From contig NZ_BILW01000003.1 of the NCBI RefSeq assembly GCF_004000765.1, forward strand, positions 1 through 64,000: 64,000 nucleotides of DNA, written 5' to 3'. This document shows, piece by piece, positions 28,436-36,775 of the stretch (the stretch's first letter is position 1; each line of letters starts with the position of its first letter). Source of the DNA: Paenibacillus chondroitinus NBRC 15376 (lineage in GTDB: Bacteria > Bacillota > Bacilli > Paenibacillales > NBRC-103111). The notes beneath the pieces were generated by a model that was not told where the DNA came from, did no database searches, and saw nothing but the letters and a program-made list of their open reading frames with translations. The position numbers and the translations under genes are program-made.

Positions 28436-28460
28436 ACACCGCCAGTTTCGAAGGCGATGT
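28436..28460 (-). terminator. Terminator of the FHA-wHTH/murA unit
   Basis: A stem of ACATCGCC / GGCGGTGT followed by TTTTTTA on the minus strand, just behind murA. The 28200-28435 stretch before it shows no gene that I can support. Confidence 0.82.
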
Positions 28461-28485
28461 TTGTGTGCTGCTGTTTGTATCTATT

Positions 28486-29778
28486 TCATTGAGATTCACG
28501 CATCTGGTCAAGGTGCTCTTGTGCGCTCAGCTCGTGCATCGAAAGTTTGGCCCCTATGGATCTGAAGCTGCCAATAACGTCTTCATAGCCTCGTTCGATA
28601 TGCTCAACGCCGGTTATATACGTATAACCCTCTGCCGCTAGACCCGCCATCAGCAAACAAGTGCCTGCACGCACATCAGAGGCATGCACCCATCCGCCTT
28701 GCAGGGGGCGTCCACCAGTAATAAAGGCACTTTCCTGCCGTAACTCGATCTCGGCGCCGAGCCGTCGTAGCTGCGCAACATGAGCCAGCCGCTTAGGATA
28801 GATACGATCTGTCACTATGCTCTTCCCCTTGGCTTGCAGTAGAAGCGCGGTCATAGGCTGCTGTAAATCCGTAGCGAAACTCGGATACATACCCGTGCGA
28901 ATACGTGTCGCTTTCAGCAAATTCGTTCCATATGCCGTAATTTGATTATCGCCGCATTCCACGTGCATCCCTATTTCCTGCAACTTGGCTAAACACGAAC
29001 CCAGATGCTCCGGAATGACGTCCATGACCGTAACCTGTCCCCCATGGAGTCCGGCTGCCATCAGAAAAGCCCCGGCAATCAGCCTGTCTGGAATAACCGT
29101 ATGTGTTCCACCGTCCAAATAGGAGACGCCCTCAATTCGGATATGTTCCGTTCCCGCACCATAGATGCGCGCACCTAACCGATTAAGGAAATTTGCTGTA
29201 TCGCAAACTTCAGGGTCCATAGCTGCGTTATGCAAATTTGTCCGACCTTTGGCCAGCACAGCGGCTAACATGGCATTAATCGTAGCACCGGAAGTAATGG
29301 TATCGAAAAAAATGTCGGCCCCTTTCAGTTCGGCAGCTTCGACGACGTAATAATCTTTGAAAAGATGGACTTGCGCCCCAAGCGCTTTGAAGACCTTGAT
29401 GTGCTGGTCAATGGGCCGTGAAACGAAGTCATCCCCGCCAGGCAACCCGATGGTGACTTTGCCGAATTTGGATAGCAGAGATCCTGCAAAATAATAAGAC
29501 GCCCGATAGCTCGAAGCTTTGCCTGGATCAATCACAGAACTGTGAATCCAACGCGGGTCAATAATAACTTGTCCGCCCTCCTGCTGCAGCTTCAATCCGA
29601 TATCACGGCCAATTTCCGCAATGATTCGGACATCATCGATGAATGGAATGCCTTCTAATGTAACGATATTATCTGCAAGACAAGCAGCAGCAAGTAAAGC
29701 AAGGGAGCTGTTCTTCGCTCCTGGGATATGTACGGTTCCGTTAAGTGGGCCAGAATACTCAGCCTGTATATATTTCAA
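28486..29778 (-). CDS. murA: UDP-N-acetylglucosamine 1-carboxyvinyltransferase, Cys-to-Asp type
   Basis: A 430-residue MurA that transfers enolpyruvate from PEP to UDP-GlcNAc, the first committed step of peptidoglycan synthesis. Lys22 (PGAKNS), Arg121 (SRPID), the Asp in FATDLQQP and the Arg in DVRAG are all present, so the fold and active site are intact. The loop residue that is Cys115 in most bacteria, the fosfomycin target, is Asp116 here (PGGDDFVSRP). Asp at this position gives an active, fosfomycin-insensitive enzyme in mycobacteria and chlamydia. It follows an FHA-winged-helix gene by 18 bases. It is probably an accessory copy. Confidence 0.9.
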   Translation of the reverse strand: MKYIQAEYSGPLNGTVHIPGAKNSSLALLAAACLADNIVTLEGIPFIDDVRIIAEIGRDIGLKLQQEGGQVIIDPRWIHSSVIDPGKASSYRASYYFAGSLLSKFGKVTIGLPGGDDFVSRPIDQHIKVFKALGAQVHLFKDYYVVEAAELKGADIFFDTITSGATINAMLAAVLAKGRTNLHNAAMDPEVCDTANFLNRLGARIYGAGTEHIRIEGVSYLDGGTHTVIPDRLIAGAFLMAAGLHGGQVTVMDVIPEHLGSCLAKLQEIGMHVECGDNQITAYGTNLLKATRIRTGMYPSFATDLQQPMTALLLQAKGKSIVTDRIYPKRLAHVAQLRRLGAEIELRQESAFITGGRPLQGGWVHASDVRAGTCLLMAGLAAEGYTYITGVEHIERGYEDVIGSFRSIGAKLSMHELSAQEHLDQMRESQ

Positions 29779-29796
29779 GAAGTGTCCCTTCTTTCC

Positions 29797-30510
29797 TTAT
29801 GACGATTTCAGTTCCGTTTCGAGCATGTAGCCGCTTCCGCGCACTGCGCTAATCAAGAAGGTAGCTTTTCCGTATTTTTTTCGAACTCGATAGATCAAGG
29901 CATTCAGTTCGTCCAGTGTCACATCGGAGAAGCCTTCTGCACCCGTTGACCTTTCCGGCCATACCTTGGATTTAATTTCCTCGAGCGGAACGAGCCGGTT
30001 GGCATGATCATGCAGTACGCGAATCAGTAAATATTCTTTCTCGGACATGAGGATTCGCTTGCCCTCCACGACACATTCTCTTCTTTCCCAATGAATCGTA
30101 AGCGGCAGTTCAGGAACTTCCAGATGACTGTTGATGCTAAGCGGTTCGAATTCTAAGGTTTGATCGGCAAACATATAAGAAAAGTGGATGACGGTCATCC
30201 CCTTAGAGAGCTTAATGATATCGAAATTTTTCAGCGTGTATGGCGTGTGTGGCGTTAGCAGTACACCGTTGATCTCCGTCCCGTGGCGACTCCCTAAATC
30301 ATATAGCACAGCCTTTTCCTGCTCCTTACGAATGACGAAATGCTCACGGGAAATAAAAGCATTCGTAAAGGCTAAATCCGGAGTTAACTGATTGGATACC
30401 CGGCCGACCAGTGTTTCGTCCTCACTTAGATTCACGCTGGTTCCCGGTCGATAAGGTTCGCCGCGTACGATGTATAAGCATGCAAAGTTTTCCAGTGTGC
30501 TTCCCTCCAT
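29797..30510 (-). CDS. FHA domain - OmpR-type winged-helix regulator
   Basis: A 237-residue protein. An N-terminal FHA phosphothreonine-binding domain (about residues 10-110) has LVGRVSNQ, the ISREHF motif and a DLGSRHGTEINGV loop. A C-terminal OmpR/PhoB-type winged helix (about 135-235) has MSEKEYLLIRVLHDHA, LNALIYRVRKKYG and a VRGSGYML wing. There is no receiver domain, so the input is probably a phosphorylated protein from a Ser/Thr kinase such as PrkC (inference). It is upstream of, and cotranscribed with, murA. The ATG at 30510 is tentative; no start has a strong ribosome-binding site, and a TTG at 30555 is possible. Confidence 0.83.
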   Translation of the reverse strand: MEGSTLENFACLYIVRGEPYRPGTSVNLSEDETLVGRVSNQLTPDLAFTNAFISREHFVIRKEQEKAVLYDLGSRHGTEINGVLLTPHTPYTLKNFDIIKLSKGMTVIHFSYMFADQTLEFEPLSINSHLEVPELPLTIHWERRECVVEGKRILMSEKEYLLIRVLHDHANRLVPLEEIKSKVWPERSTGAEGFSDVTLDELNALIYRVRKKYGKATFLISAVRGSGYMLETELKSS

Positions 30511-30628
30511 TTGCTGATGCAGCTTTACTTCTTCTAGTGAAAAATAACCCAACAATTATCGTAACTCAAAATGAGACGGATTAAAACCTCTTGACACTGA
30601 CGCCTCGCTCACATTTCAGTAACATAAA

Positions 30629-31018
30629 CTAATCTCCGAACAAAATATCCATTATGGTTCCTAACTTACCTGACTTATGTCCTCTTAATACATCCGGGTT
30701 ATAAACTTCTACAAAACCGCAATTCAAGCAAGAAACAAATAAAAAGTGATTATATTCGATATCCAAAATCTTACTAAGACCCGTGCCGTTCATCGCAACT
30801 TCTTTGACAGAACATTCCTTTCCTCCACACTTGACACATTTATATTTATTCGCAATCGCATCCTCAACACTAAGCTCTTCAAAATCAACGCTCTTACTCT
30901 CTTCAATAGAACGCGGTTCATCTTCTAAATGCTCAGGAAGAACTTCTTGCATACAATTCGGGCAAACATTATCTCTCAAATGAACGAGCTGATTACACCA
31001 AGGGCATTCAATCATCAT
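30629..31018 (-). CDS. Double zinc-ribbon protein
   Basis: A 129-residue protein with two treble-clef or ribbon-type Cys pairs. The first is near the start (CPWC and CPNC, residues 5-22) and the second is central (CVKCGGKEC about 61-69, then CLNCGF near 97). The second half, with ILDIEYNHFLFVSC, resembles the zinc-ribbon nucleic-acid-binding family formerly called DUF2082. It is probably cytoplasmic; function unknown. Confidence 0.7.
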   Translation of the reverse strand: MMIECPWCNQLVHLRDNVCPNCMQEVLPEHLEDEPRSIEESKSVDFEELSVEDAIANKYKCVKCGGKECSVKEVAMNGTGLSKILDIEYNHFLFVSCLNCGFVEVYNPDVLRGHKSGKLGTIMDILFGD

Positions 31019-31112
31019 TCACCATCCCTTCAAAAGTTTCACTTGCAACTTTATATGCAACATCATTTTAACACATATTGGAAAAACTTATTTTATCTTT
31101 GATTTCCAAATA

Positions 31113-31141
31113 GAAAAAGAACGCAATGGTTTCCCATGCGT
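31113..31141 (-). terminator. Terminator of the DHA2 transporter gene
   Basis: A hairpin with ACGCATGG / CCATtGCGT pairing followed by TCTTTTTC on the minus strand, just behind the transporter. Confidence 0.65.
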
Positions 31142-31205
31142 CCTTTTTATCTAAGTATCATTAAAAGACTGCTCGATCTTAGTGGTATTCATCAAGGTAA
31201 ACCGT

Positions 31206-32657
31206 TTACTTCTGAAGAACCGCCTGCTGAGGCTTATTACGCTTCTCTTTCAGAACGAAAGTAAGCGGAATTGCCACGATACAAATTAATACGGCAATCA
31301 GAAACACATCCTGAACCGCCAGCGTCATGCTCTGATCACGGATGAACGAGGCGCTTGCCGACGAAGCTCCACTCAGCTCTTTCTGGTGAACGAGCGACCG
31401 CGCAGCAAGCAAGGAGCTGAACACGCCAATTGAAAGCGCCCCTGTTGCTTGCCTGACCCAGTTCGTCACAGACGAGGCATGCCCCGACCTCTCCTTTGAA
31501 ATAGATGACATCCCCGCATTCATAACCGGCATGAAAGCCAGCGAAATCCCTACATAACGAAGGGTCATCCAGCCCGCGACATACACGTGGGAAGCTTGCA
31601 AACGAATATGGCTCAGCTCCCAATTGGACGCGATTAGCAGCACTACTCCACCCATGATGAGCGGAAAAGGCCCTGTTCGACTGTAGAGCTTGCCGACAAC
31701 AGGGGAACAAAGCGCCATGACGAGCGAACCGGGCAGCAGTACGAGCGCTGTAACCAGCGGGGTCGAATGCTGGACGTCCTGCACAAATACGGGAATCAAT
31801 AGAGTACCCGAGTACAGTGAAGCCGTAATGATGCAGTTAATGATTAAACTGTATGTAAAACGGCTCGTTCGAAACACACTAAGATTAAGCAGCGGATTAG
31901 CCAGACCCAGCTCCCTGCGGATAAAATAAATTAGCGTTACGATCCCGATAAGCAAACAGATGAGCGTTTTCCAATTGGTCCATCCCCAGCCGTTCCCTTC
32001 GGTAAACGAAAGAATAATAAAGGAGCTGCTGAGCAGCACGGTAATAAATCCAGGAAAATCAAACGTCTTCGATGTGTTGATACTCTGATAAGGCAGACAT
32101 TTGATCGCCACGGTGACAGCTGCAATTCCGAGAGGCAAATTCAGCAGAAATAACGACTGCCAGCCGAAATATTCCGTTAGCAAGCCTCCCAAGGTCGGTC
32201 CGAATGCCGGCGCCAGCATGGAGGACAAGCTCCATAAGCTCATCGCGAACGGTTGTCTGTCTTTTTCGATAAATTGATAAATCATCGTTAGCGTCGTTGG
32301 AATAATTAAACCGCTGAATACACCTTGCAGAATTCGAAAAAGTATGAGTGTATCAATGCTCCAGGCAACCGTGCATAGTGCGGAAAACAGCGTAAACCCC
32401 GACAAGGCGAAAATATACAACCGTTTATAGCTGAATCGGTCACCGAAATACCCCACAATCGGAGCGACAACCCCCGTTGCTAGCAAAAATCCGGTAATCA
32501 TCCACTGAACCTTGCCAAGCTCAGCGCCAAAGTCTTTCATAAATATCGGGAATGCCACGTTGATTGTAGTCGAGCTGAGAATAGACATAAAGTTCCCGAA
32601 AAAGATAGCTAAAATAATGAACCAGAACGCCGATTTGCCAGATGAGCTGCTCGTCAC
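31206..32657 (-). CDS. DHA2 family MFS drug-efflux transporter (14 TM)
   Basis: A proton-driven multidrug exporter of the DHA2/EmrB-LmrB group, about 483 residues with 14 predicted helices. Motif A is GYFGDRFSYKR; motif C is the LAPAFGPTLGGLLTEYFGWQ segment, typical of exporters. A GTG at 32657 is chosen because GGGGAG lies 6 bases before it; another GTG six codons upstream overlaps that ribosome-binding site. An imperfect inverted repeat (ACAAATGGTT, 24 bases, AACCATTGTT) lies in its promoter region. Confidence 0.88.
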   Translation of the reverse strand: MTSSSSGKSAFWFIILAIFFGNFMSILSSTTINVAFPIFMKDFGAELGKVQWMITGFLLATGVVAPIVGYFGDRFSYKRLYIFALSGFTLFSALCTVAWSIDTLILFRILQGVFSGLIIPTTLTMIYQFIEKDRQPFAMSLWSLSSMLAPAFGPTLGGLLTEYFGWQSLFLLNLPLGIAAVTVAIKCLPYQSINTSKTFDFPGFITVLLSSSFIILSFTEGNGWGWTNWKTLICLLIGIVTLIYFIRRELGLANPLLNLSVFRTSRFTYSLIINCIITASLYSGTLLIPVFVQDVQHSTPLVTALVLLPGSLVMALCSPVVGKLYSRTGPFPLIMGGVVLLIASNWELSHIRLQASHVYVAGWMTLRYVGISLAFMPVMNAGMSSISKERSGHASSVTNWVRQATGALSIGVFSSLLAARSLVHQKELSGASSASASFIRDQSMTLAVQDVFLIAVLICIVAIPLTFVLKEKRNKPQQAVLQK

Positions 32658-32778
32658 TTCGTCTCCCCTTTTCACTGTTTACAAATGGTTATTTTGGATA
32701 TGATTGTATCATGCAACCATTGTTAATATATGTATTATACAACTACATACCCATTTCGAAAATTGATTTTTTTAGAAC

Positions 32779-32803
32779 AAAAAAAGCCGCAACAGCGCGA
32801 CTT
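32779..32803 (-). terminator. Terminator behind the UPF0173 hydrolase gene
   Basis: A short hairpin (AAGTCGC / GCGGCTT, 6-base loop) followed by TTTTTG on the minus strand. It would end the isochorismatase-MFS-hydrolase transcript. Confidence 0.5.
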
Positions 32804-32882
32804 TTAAGTTAATACGCTATAGAGAAAACCACTCGTTCCTGGTAATTATAAACTTTTACTTTTTCAGTTTGTTTTTATGTGG

Positions 32883-33536
32883 CTACTCTTCATACTGCAT
32901 CGTTACGATGCCTGTGAATTGAGCGAGGTTTTCCTTTGACACCTGCAATGTCTTCACTTCTGTCCTGCGTGTTCCTGCAGCCTCAATGAACTTATCCACC
33001 TTTGCAAAAACAAATCTTCCGAGAATGCCTAATGCCTTTGTCCGATAATGCATCGGAATTGCAACAGTCGCCTGCAGTTGGCGCATCACGAGAACAGCCT
33101 CAGCACCATCAAGCGTCATTTTTTCTCCTACTGGAACGATGAGAATGTCCACTTTGCCGATTTCCCGCACCTGCTCCTCGGTAAGTAGATGTCCCAGATC
33201 ACCGCAATGACAGACCGTCAGTCCATCTATTTTGAATCGAAAAATAATATTTGGCCCGCGTTTCTTACCATTCACTTTGTCGTGGAAAGTCTTGAACCCG
33301 TCGATACTAACATCGCCACGGTCATATGATTTAGGCTCATTCACGAGCAAATAATCACCCGAAGCCGCTTGCACTTTATTGTGATCAGCATGATCGTGGG
33401 TAACAACGACGATATCGGATTCAATCGGAACCGGCATGCGATAGCCAAGAAATTTATAGTACGGATCAATGAGAATTCTCGTTCCCGCTTCCGACGTTAG
33501 TAAGAATGAAGAATGACCATACCATTTTAGTTTCAT
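32883..33536 (-). CDS. Metallo-beta-lactamase fold hydrolase, UPF0173 type
   Basis: A 217-residue metal-dependent hydrolase. The metal-binding motif THDHADHNK is at about residues 46-54, a further His is in CHCGDLGHLL near 112, and one is in MHYRT near 167. It is of the UPF0173/YtkL type, with no known physiological substrate. It follows the MFS gene by 19 bases with a GAGGGG ribosome-binding site and belongs to the TetR-controlled unit that begins at 35383. Confidence 0.87.
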   Translation of the reverse strand: MKLKWYGHSSFLLTSEAGTRILIDPYYKFLGYRMPVPIESDIVVVTHDHADHNKVQAASGDYLLVNEPKSYDRGDVSIDGFKTFHDKVNGKKRGPNIIFRFKIDGLTVCHCGDLGHLLTEEQVREIGKVDILIVPVGEKMTLDGAEAVLVMRQLQATVAIPMHYRTKALGILGRFVFAKVDKFIEAAGTRRTEVKTLQVSKENLAQFTGIVTMQYEE

Positions 33537-33555
33537 AAGCGCGCCCCTCTTTTGT

Positions 33556-34767
33556 TTACTGAATGATTGTCAACGTCCTTTTGGACTGGATTTTTTTATA
33601 CACGTTAAAATAAACCCAACCCGCATTGATTAGCAGCAGCGCACCCGTGACGAGAAATACATATCTGCTGCCGAACCAAGCCGCTACCTGTCCGCCTAAA
33701 ATAGCACCTGCAAAAACGCCTAAATAACCGGCCGACATCGTAAAACCGAAAACTCTTCCGGTTATCGCTGACGGTGTGATTTTCTTGATCAATATATTGA
33801 CCGTAGGGGTCAAACCAGCCGCCGTGAGCCCTAACAAAAAGCGAAGCAGCATCAGCTCCCAAGGATTGGTTACGAAAGCTTGAGGAATGAATATGATGCC
33901 CGCCGCAAGAAGCGAAATCAACATCACTTTGTGCGCCCCAATACGATCGGACAGCTTTCCCAGCCTTGGTGCCGCAAAAATATTAGCCAAACCCGAGGCT
34001 GAAAATGTAAGCCCTGCAATCAAAGCTACATGGTTAAGATGATCGGTCAGTTGGGTAATATAGACGGTGAGAATCGGTTCAACGGAATAAAGCGCCACGG
34101 TTAAAATAAAAAAGGTGACGAACATCGTGATCGTCAGGCTCTTCTCAGGAATAAGCGTCCAAATTTCCTTGGCGTTTTGCACATGTCGGTCTTCGCGCGT
34201 GAAGGTTTCTTTCACGAACATGGCGGTCGTAATGAAAGCCAGCAGCATCAACCCGCCTGTGATAAAAAACACATTTTGCATGCCGAAATTCTCTACCAGA
34301 AATCCGCCAATGAGCGGTCCTAGCAATGAACCTGCGATGCTTGCCGTTGACAAGGTAGCTAATGCGTAACCTGCATGGTCCTTCTCTGTTTGCGTAGCAA
34401 TTAACGTGGTGCAGGCCGTCCCATATCCTGTTATTATGCCCTGCAATAATCGCAGCCCGATCAACACATACACATTGGGGGCAAAACCCATGCTGCCAAT
34501 CACGAGAGCCATCCCCAGACTTGCCCGCAATAACATGGGCTTCCGACCAAATCTGTCCGCCGCTGCCCCCAAAATAGGAGAGAAAATAGCAGATACAATA
34601 AAGGTAATCCCAAAGGCAATGCCCGAATATTGGGCGATTAAACTCGGTTGACTTACACCTATATGTTGGATAAAAAGCGGCAAAACTGGCGCGATCTGAC
34701 TCATACCCACGCCGGTTACAAACATGCCAAACCAGCAAACGATTAAATTTCTTTTCCAAATTGGCAT
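33556..34767 (-). CDS. MFS transporter, DHA1 (YfmO/MdtG-like multidrug efflux)
   Basis: A transporter of about 403 residues with 12 predicted helices. Motif A is in GAAADRFGRKPMLLR; the N-terminal repeat ends with TASIAGSLLGPLIGGFLVENFG, and the second-half motif A-like loop is GKLSDRIGAHKVM. This suggests the DHA1 drug-efflux group. The start at 34767 (MPIWKRN) is preferred because AGAAGG lies 9 bases upstream; an ATG seven codons earlier is possible. It is the middle gene between an isochorismatase-fold protein and a UPF0173 hydrolase. Confidence 0.85.
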   Translation of the reverse strand: MPIWKRNLIVCWFGMFVTGVGMSQIAPVLPLFIQHIGVSQPSLIAQYSGIAFGITFIVSAIFSPILGAAADRFGRKPMLLRASLGMALVIGSMGFAPNVYVLIGLRLLQGIITGYGTACTTLIATQTEKDHAGYALATLSTASIAGSLLGPLIGGFLVENFGMQNVFFITGGLMLLAFITTAMFVKETFTREDRHVQNAKEIWTLIPEKSLTITMFVTFFILTVALYSVEPILTVYITQLTDHLNHVALIAGLTFSASGLANIFAAPRLGKLSDRIGAHKVMLISLLAAGIIFIPQAFVTNPWELMLLRFLLGLTAAGLTPTVNILIKKITPSAITGRVFGFTMSAGYLGVFAGAILGGQVAAWFGSRYVFLVTGALLLINAGWVYFNVYKKIQSKRTLTIIQ

Positions 34768-34816
34768 CGTAACAAGCCTTCTTTCCATCTTCTTGCTGCA
34801 GTGTTGTTCCTTAGTG

Positions 34817-35383
34817 TTAGTGTGCTCCTAAAGAATGGATCCAAGCCTCTGTCGTCAGAACCTCCGCTTGACGAGGGAAGACCTTCTCCACGAGAACCCG
34901 ATGAACCTCGGGATCACCATCCAGACAAGCATCTGCAAGAACTTTCAGCTTATAATCCCGATCTGCCGCTTCCCGCAATGTCGACAGAACGACACCACTG
35001 GTAGCAATTCCAGTAAGAATCAAGGTGTCAATTTGAAGGGATCGAAGGATGATCTCCAAATCGCTGCCGGAGAATGCGCTGACGCGCAGCTTCGTAACGA
35101 TGGGCTCACCCGGCTCGGGCTTTACAGATTCATGAATCTGCGTCGCTACATCTGCGGTGCTCATGCCGCCGTATTGCGAAATTCTAGCCGCCATACTGTT
35201 GCGCGGGTTAAGCTCCGGGTAACCTTCGCGAAATGCAATTCGCACATAGATAACCCGGATGTCGTTCTTGCGTGCAGCTTCGATCGCTTTTTGAAACGGG
35301 ATCAGATCCTCTTCTGCGAAACGAGAGGCGATACCATTCTGTAAATCCATGATCAACAAAGAGCTTTTGTCGTTATTCGGCAT
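34817..35383 (-). CDS. Isochorismatase-fold hydrolase lacking the catalytic Cys
   Basis: A 188-residue isochorismatase-family protein. The general-base Asp (LLIMDLQNG) and Lys (IVTKLRVSAF) are present, but the segment that carries the nucleophilic Cys in most cysteine hydrolases of this fold (TNVC) reads GIATSGVVLST, with Val at the Cys place. It may act by another mechanism, as true isochorismatases do, or bind rather than cut. The ATG at 35383 follows AGGAGTG. It is first in the operon with an MFS pump, opposite a TetR gene. Confidence 0.85.
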   Translation of the reverse strand: MPNNDKSSLLIMDLQNGIASRFAEEDLIPFQKAIEAARKNDIRVIYVRIAFREGYPELNPRNSMAARISQYGGMSTADVATQIHESVKPEPGEPIVTKLRVSAFSGSDLEIILRSLQIDTLILTGIATSGVVLSTLREAADRDYKLKVLADACLDGDPEVHRVLVEKVFPRQAEVLTTEAWIHSLGAH

Positions 35384-35417
35384 GTATTGAACACTCCTAT
35401 TCCTTATGATACTATTA

Positions 35418-35460
35418 AGTGGAGACCTCTCCATTTATGATAAACGGAGAGCTCTCCACT
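35418..35460. promoter_or_regulatory. Paired TetR operators (two palindromes)
   Basis: Two palindromes, TGGAGACCTCTCCA (35420-35433, imperfect by one base pair) and GGAGAGCTCTCC (35446-35457, perfect), form together a larger inverted repeat with arms AGTGGAGA and TCTCCACT. They sit between divergent TetR and isochorismatase genes, so one repressor probably controls both directions. Confidence 0.8.
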
Positions 35461-35504
35461 TGTCAATATGACGAATACAATCACAATAGGAAGTGATGAT
35501 GATC

Positions 35505-36116
35505 ATGTTTGATTCAGAGACACCCCCTCGTACGGAACGCCGCGACGCTGCGGAGAATCGCCAGCGCATCTTGGATGCGGCTTATCGCTTATTCGATCAG
35601 AATGGCGTTGAACAAGTTAGTATGAACCAAATTGCCGCAGAAGCACAGATCGGTCCAGGTACGCTTTATCGCCGCTATCGCAACAAGGGTGAGCTGTGTC
35701 TGGATTTAATGAAAGAGAACATCGTTCTCCTCTTCGAAAATATTGAAGCGTACATGCAGGAAAACCGCTCCTCTCCGCCAAGCCAAAGACTAAATGGTCT
35801 TCTCGAGCTGTTTATGGCTTTCAGGGAGAAGAAATCCCAATTACTTAAAGGCGTTGAGGACTCCGCTTCAACGAATCGAACTCGAGCTCGAACGCAGAGT
35901 CCCCTGTATCTCGAGTTGCAGCAATTGTTGGTCGAGCTTTTCGACGAAATTGCATTATCCAGCGGGCAGCAGCCCCAGCCTAACCATATTTTCAAGGCGG
36001 ATATGCTTCTTATGGCTTTAAGCAGTGATTCTTACTCGTTTCAAAAAGAAGAGCGCGGCTATTCATCGGAGTCGTTCTTGGAACAAATCCGATTAACGTT
36101 TCATTTGCTTCCATGA
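35505..36116 (+). CDS. TetR family regulator
   Basis: A TetR-type repressor of about 203 residues. The N-terminal helix-turn-helix is standard (AYRLFDQNGVEQVSMNQIA, then AQIGPGTLYRRYRNKGEL). The C-terminal domain is diverged. It is divergent from the isochorismatase/MFS/UPF0173 operon and has two palindromic operators in the shared gap. The start is among several clustered ATG codons after AGGAAGTGA; 35505 is the best spaced but not certain. Confidence 0.88.
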   Translation: MFDSETPPRTERRDAAENRQRILDAAYRLFDQNGVEQVSMNQIAAEAQIGPGTLYRRYRNKGELCLDLMKENIVLLFENIEAYMQENRSSPPSQRLNGLLELFMAFREKKSQLLKGVEDSASTNRTRARTQSPLYLELQQLLVELFDEIALSSGQQPQPNHIFKADMLLMALSSDSYSFQKEERGYSSESFLEQIRLTFHLLP

Positions 36117-36133
36117 GTTGCACCAAGCAAACG

Positions 36134-36165
36134 AAAAACCCTCACCATATTTGGCGAGGGTTTTT
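36134..36165. terminator. Bidirectional terminator between two tetR genes
   Basis: AAAAACCCTCaCC and GGcGAGGGTTTTT pair around a short loop, between convergent genes. Confidence 0.88.
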
Positions 36166-36172
36166 CTAACAA

Positions 36173-36760
36173 TCAGGTCAGGAGCTTGATCAATCGATTT
36201 ACTTCCCGCTGCCAAGACCCCATACTGCCTTGAGTATCTTGGATCATTAAACCTGTGACAACGGAAAAATAAAGGAAGAGCATTTGTCGTGGATCTCCTT
36301 CTCCGAATTCACCTAGTTGCTGCCCTTTTTCAAAAATAGGAACTAACAAATCCATCGTATCCTGGGGATGATACCGCGAGATTGCTAACTTTGCTTGCTC
36401 CGGCACTCCTTCGGCAGTTTGAGCTTGCTGAATAAGTAAGAAGTAGTGCTTGTTGGTGTCGTCTAGCATGTTCCATGTCAGCGCTTTGAACTGTTCCAGT
36501 GGAGTACCGGGAAGCAATGGGACATTACGTATCGATGTTTGCGCCTCTTCTACAGCTTCCTGGACGAGGAGTGTGAACAGTTCTTCTTTCGATTGAAAAT
36601 ACCGGTAAGTAAGACCTTGGCTGATTTGGGCTTCCGCAGCAATCATGCTGATCTTCGTGCCAGCAATTCCTCTGCTTGCGAACACTTTGAGCGCAGCCTT
36701 TTTAATTTGCTCTCGTCTTTCATCGTTCTTCCGATCCGTTGTATGATTCGTTTCCGACAT
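36173..36760 (-). CDS. TetR family regulator
   Basis: A 195-residue TetR-type regulator (helix-turn-helix ASRGIAGTKISMIA, then AEAQISQGLTYRYFQSKEEL) of the AcrR subgroup, with a TetR_C-like second half. It follows the SDR gene by 15 bases, so regulator and enzyme form one transcript, and a perfect palindrome in front of the SDR gene is its likely operator. Confidence 0.88.
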   Translation of the reverse strand: MSETNHTTDRKNDERREQIKKAALKVFASRGIAGTKISMIAAEAQISQGLTYRYFQSKEELFTLLVQEAVEEAQTSIRNVPLLPGTPLEQFKALTWNMLDDTNKHYFLLIQQAQTAEGVPEQAKLAISRYHPQDTMDLLVPIFEKGQQLGEFGEGDPRQMLFLYFSVVTGLMIQDTQGSMGSWQREVNRLIKLLT

Positions 36761-36775
36761 CCTGGTGACTCTCCT

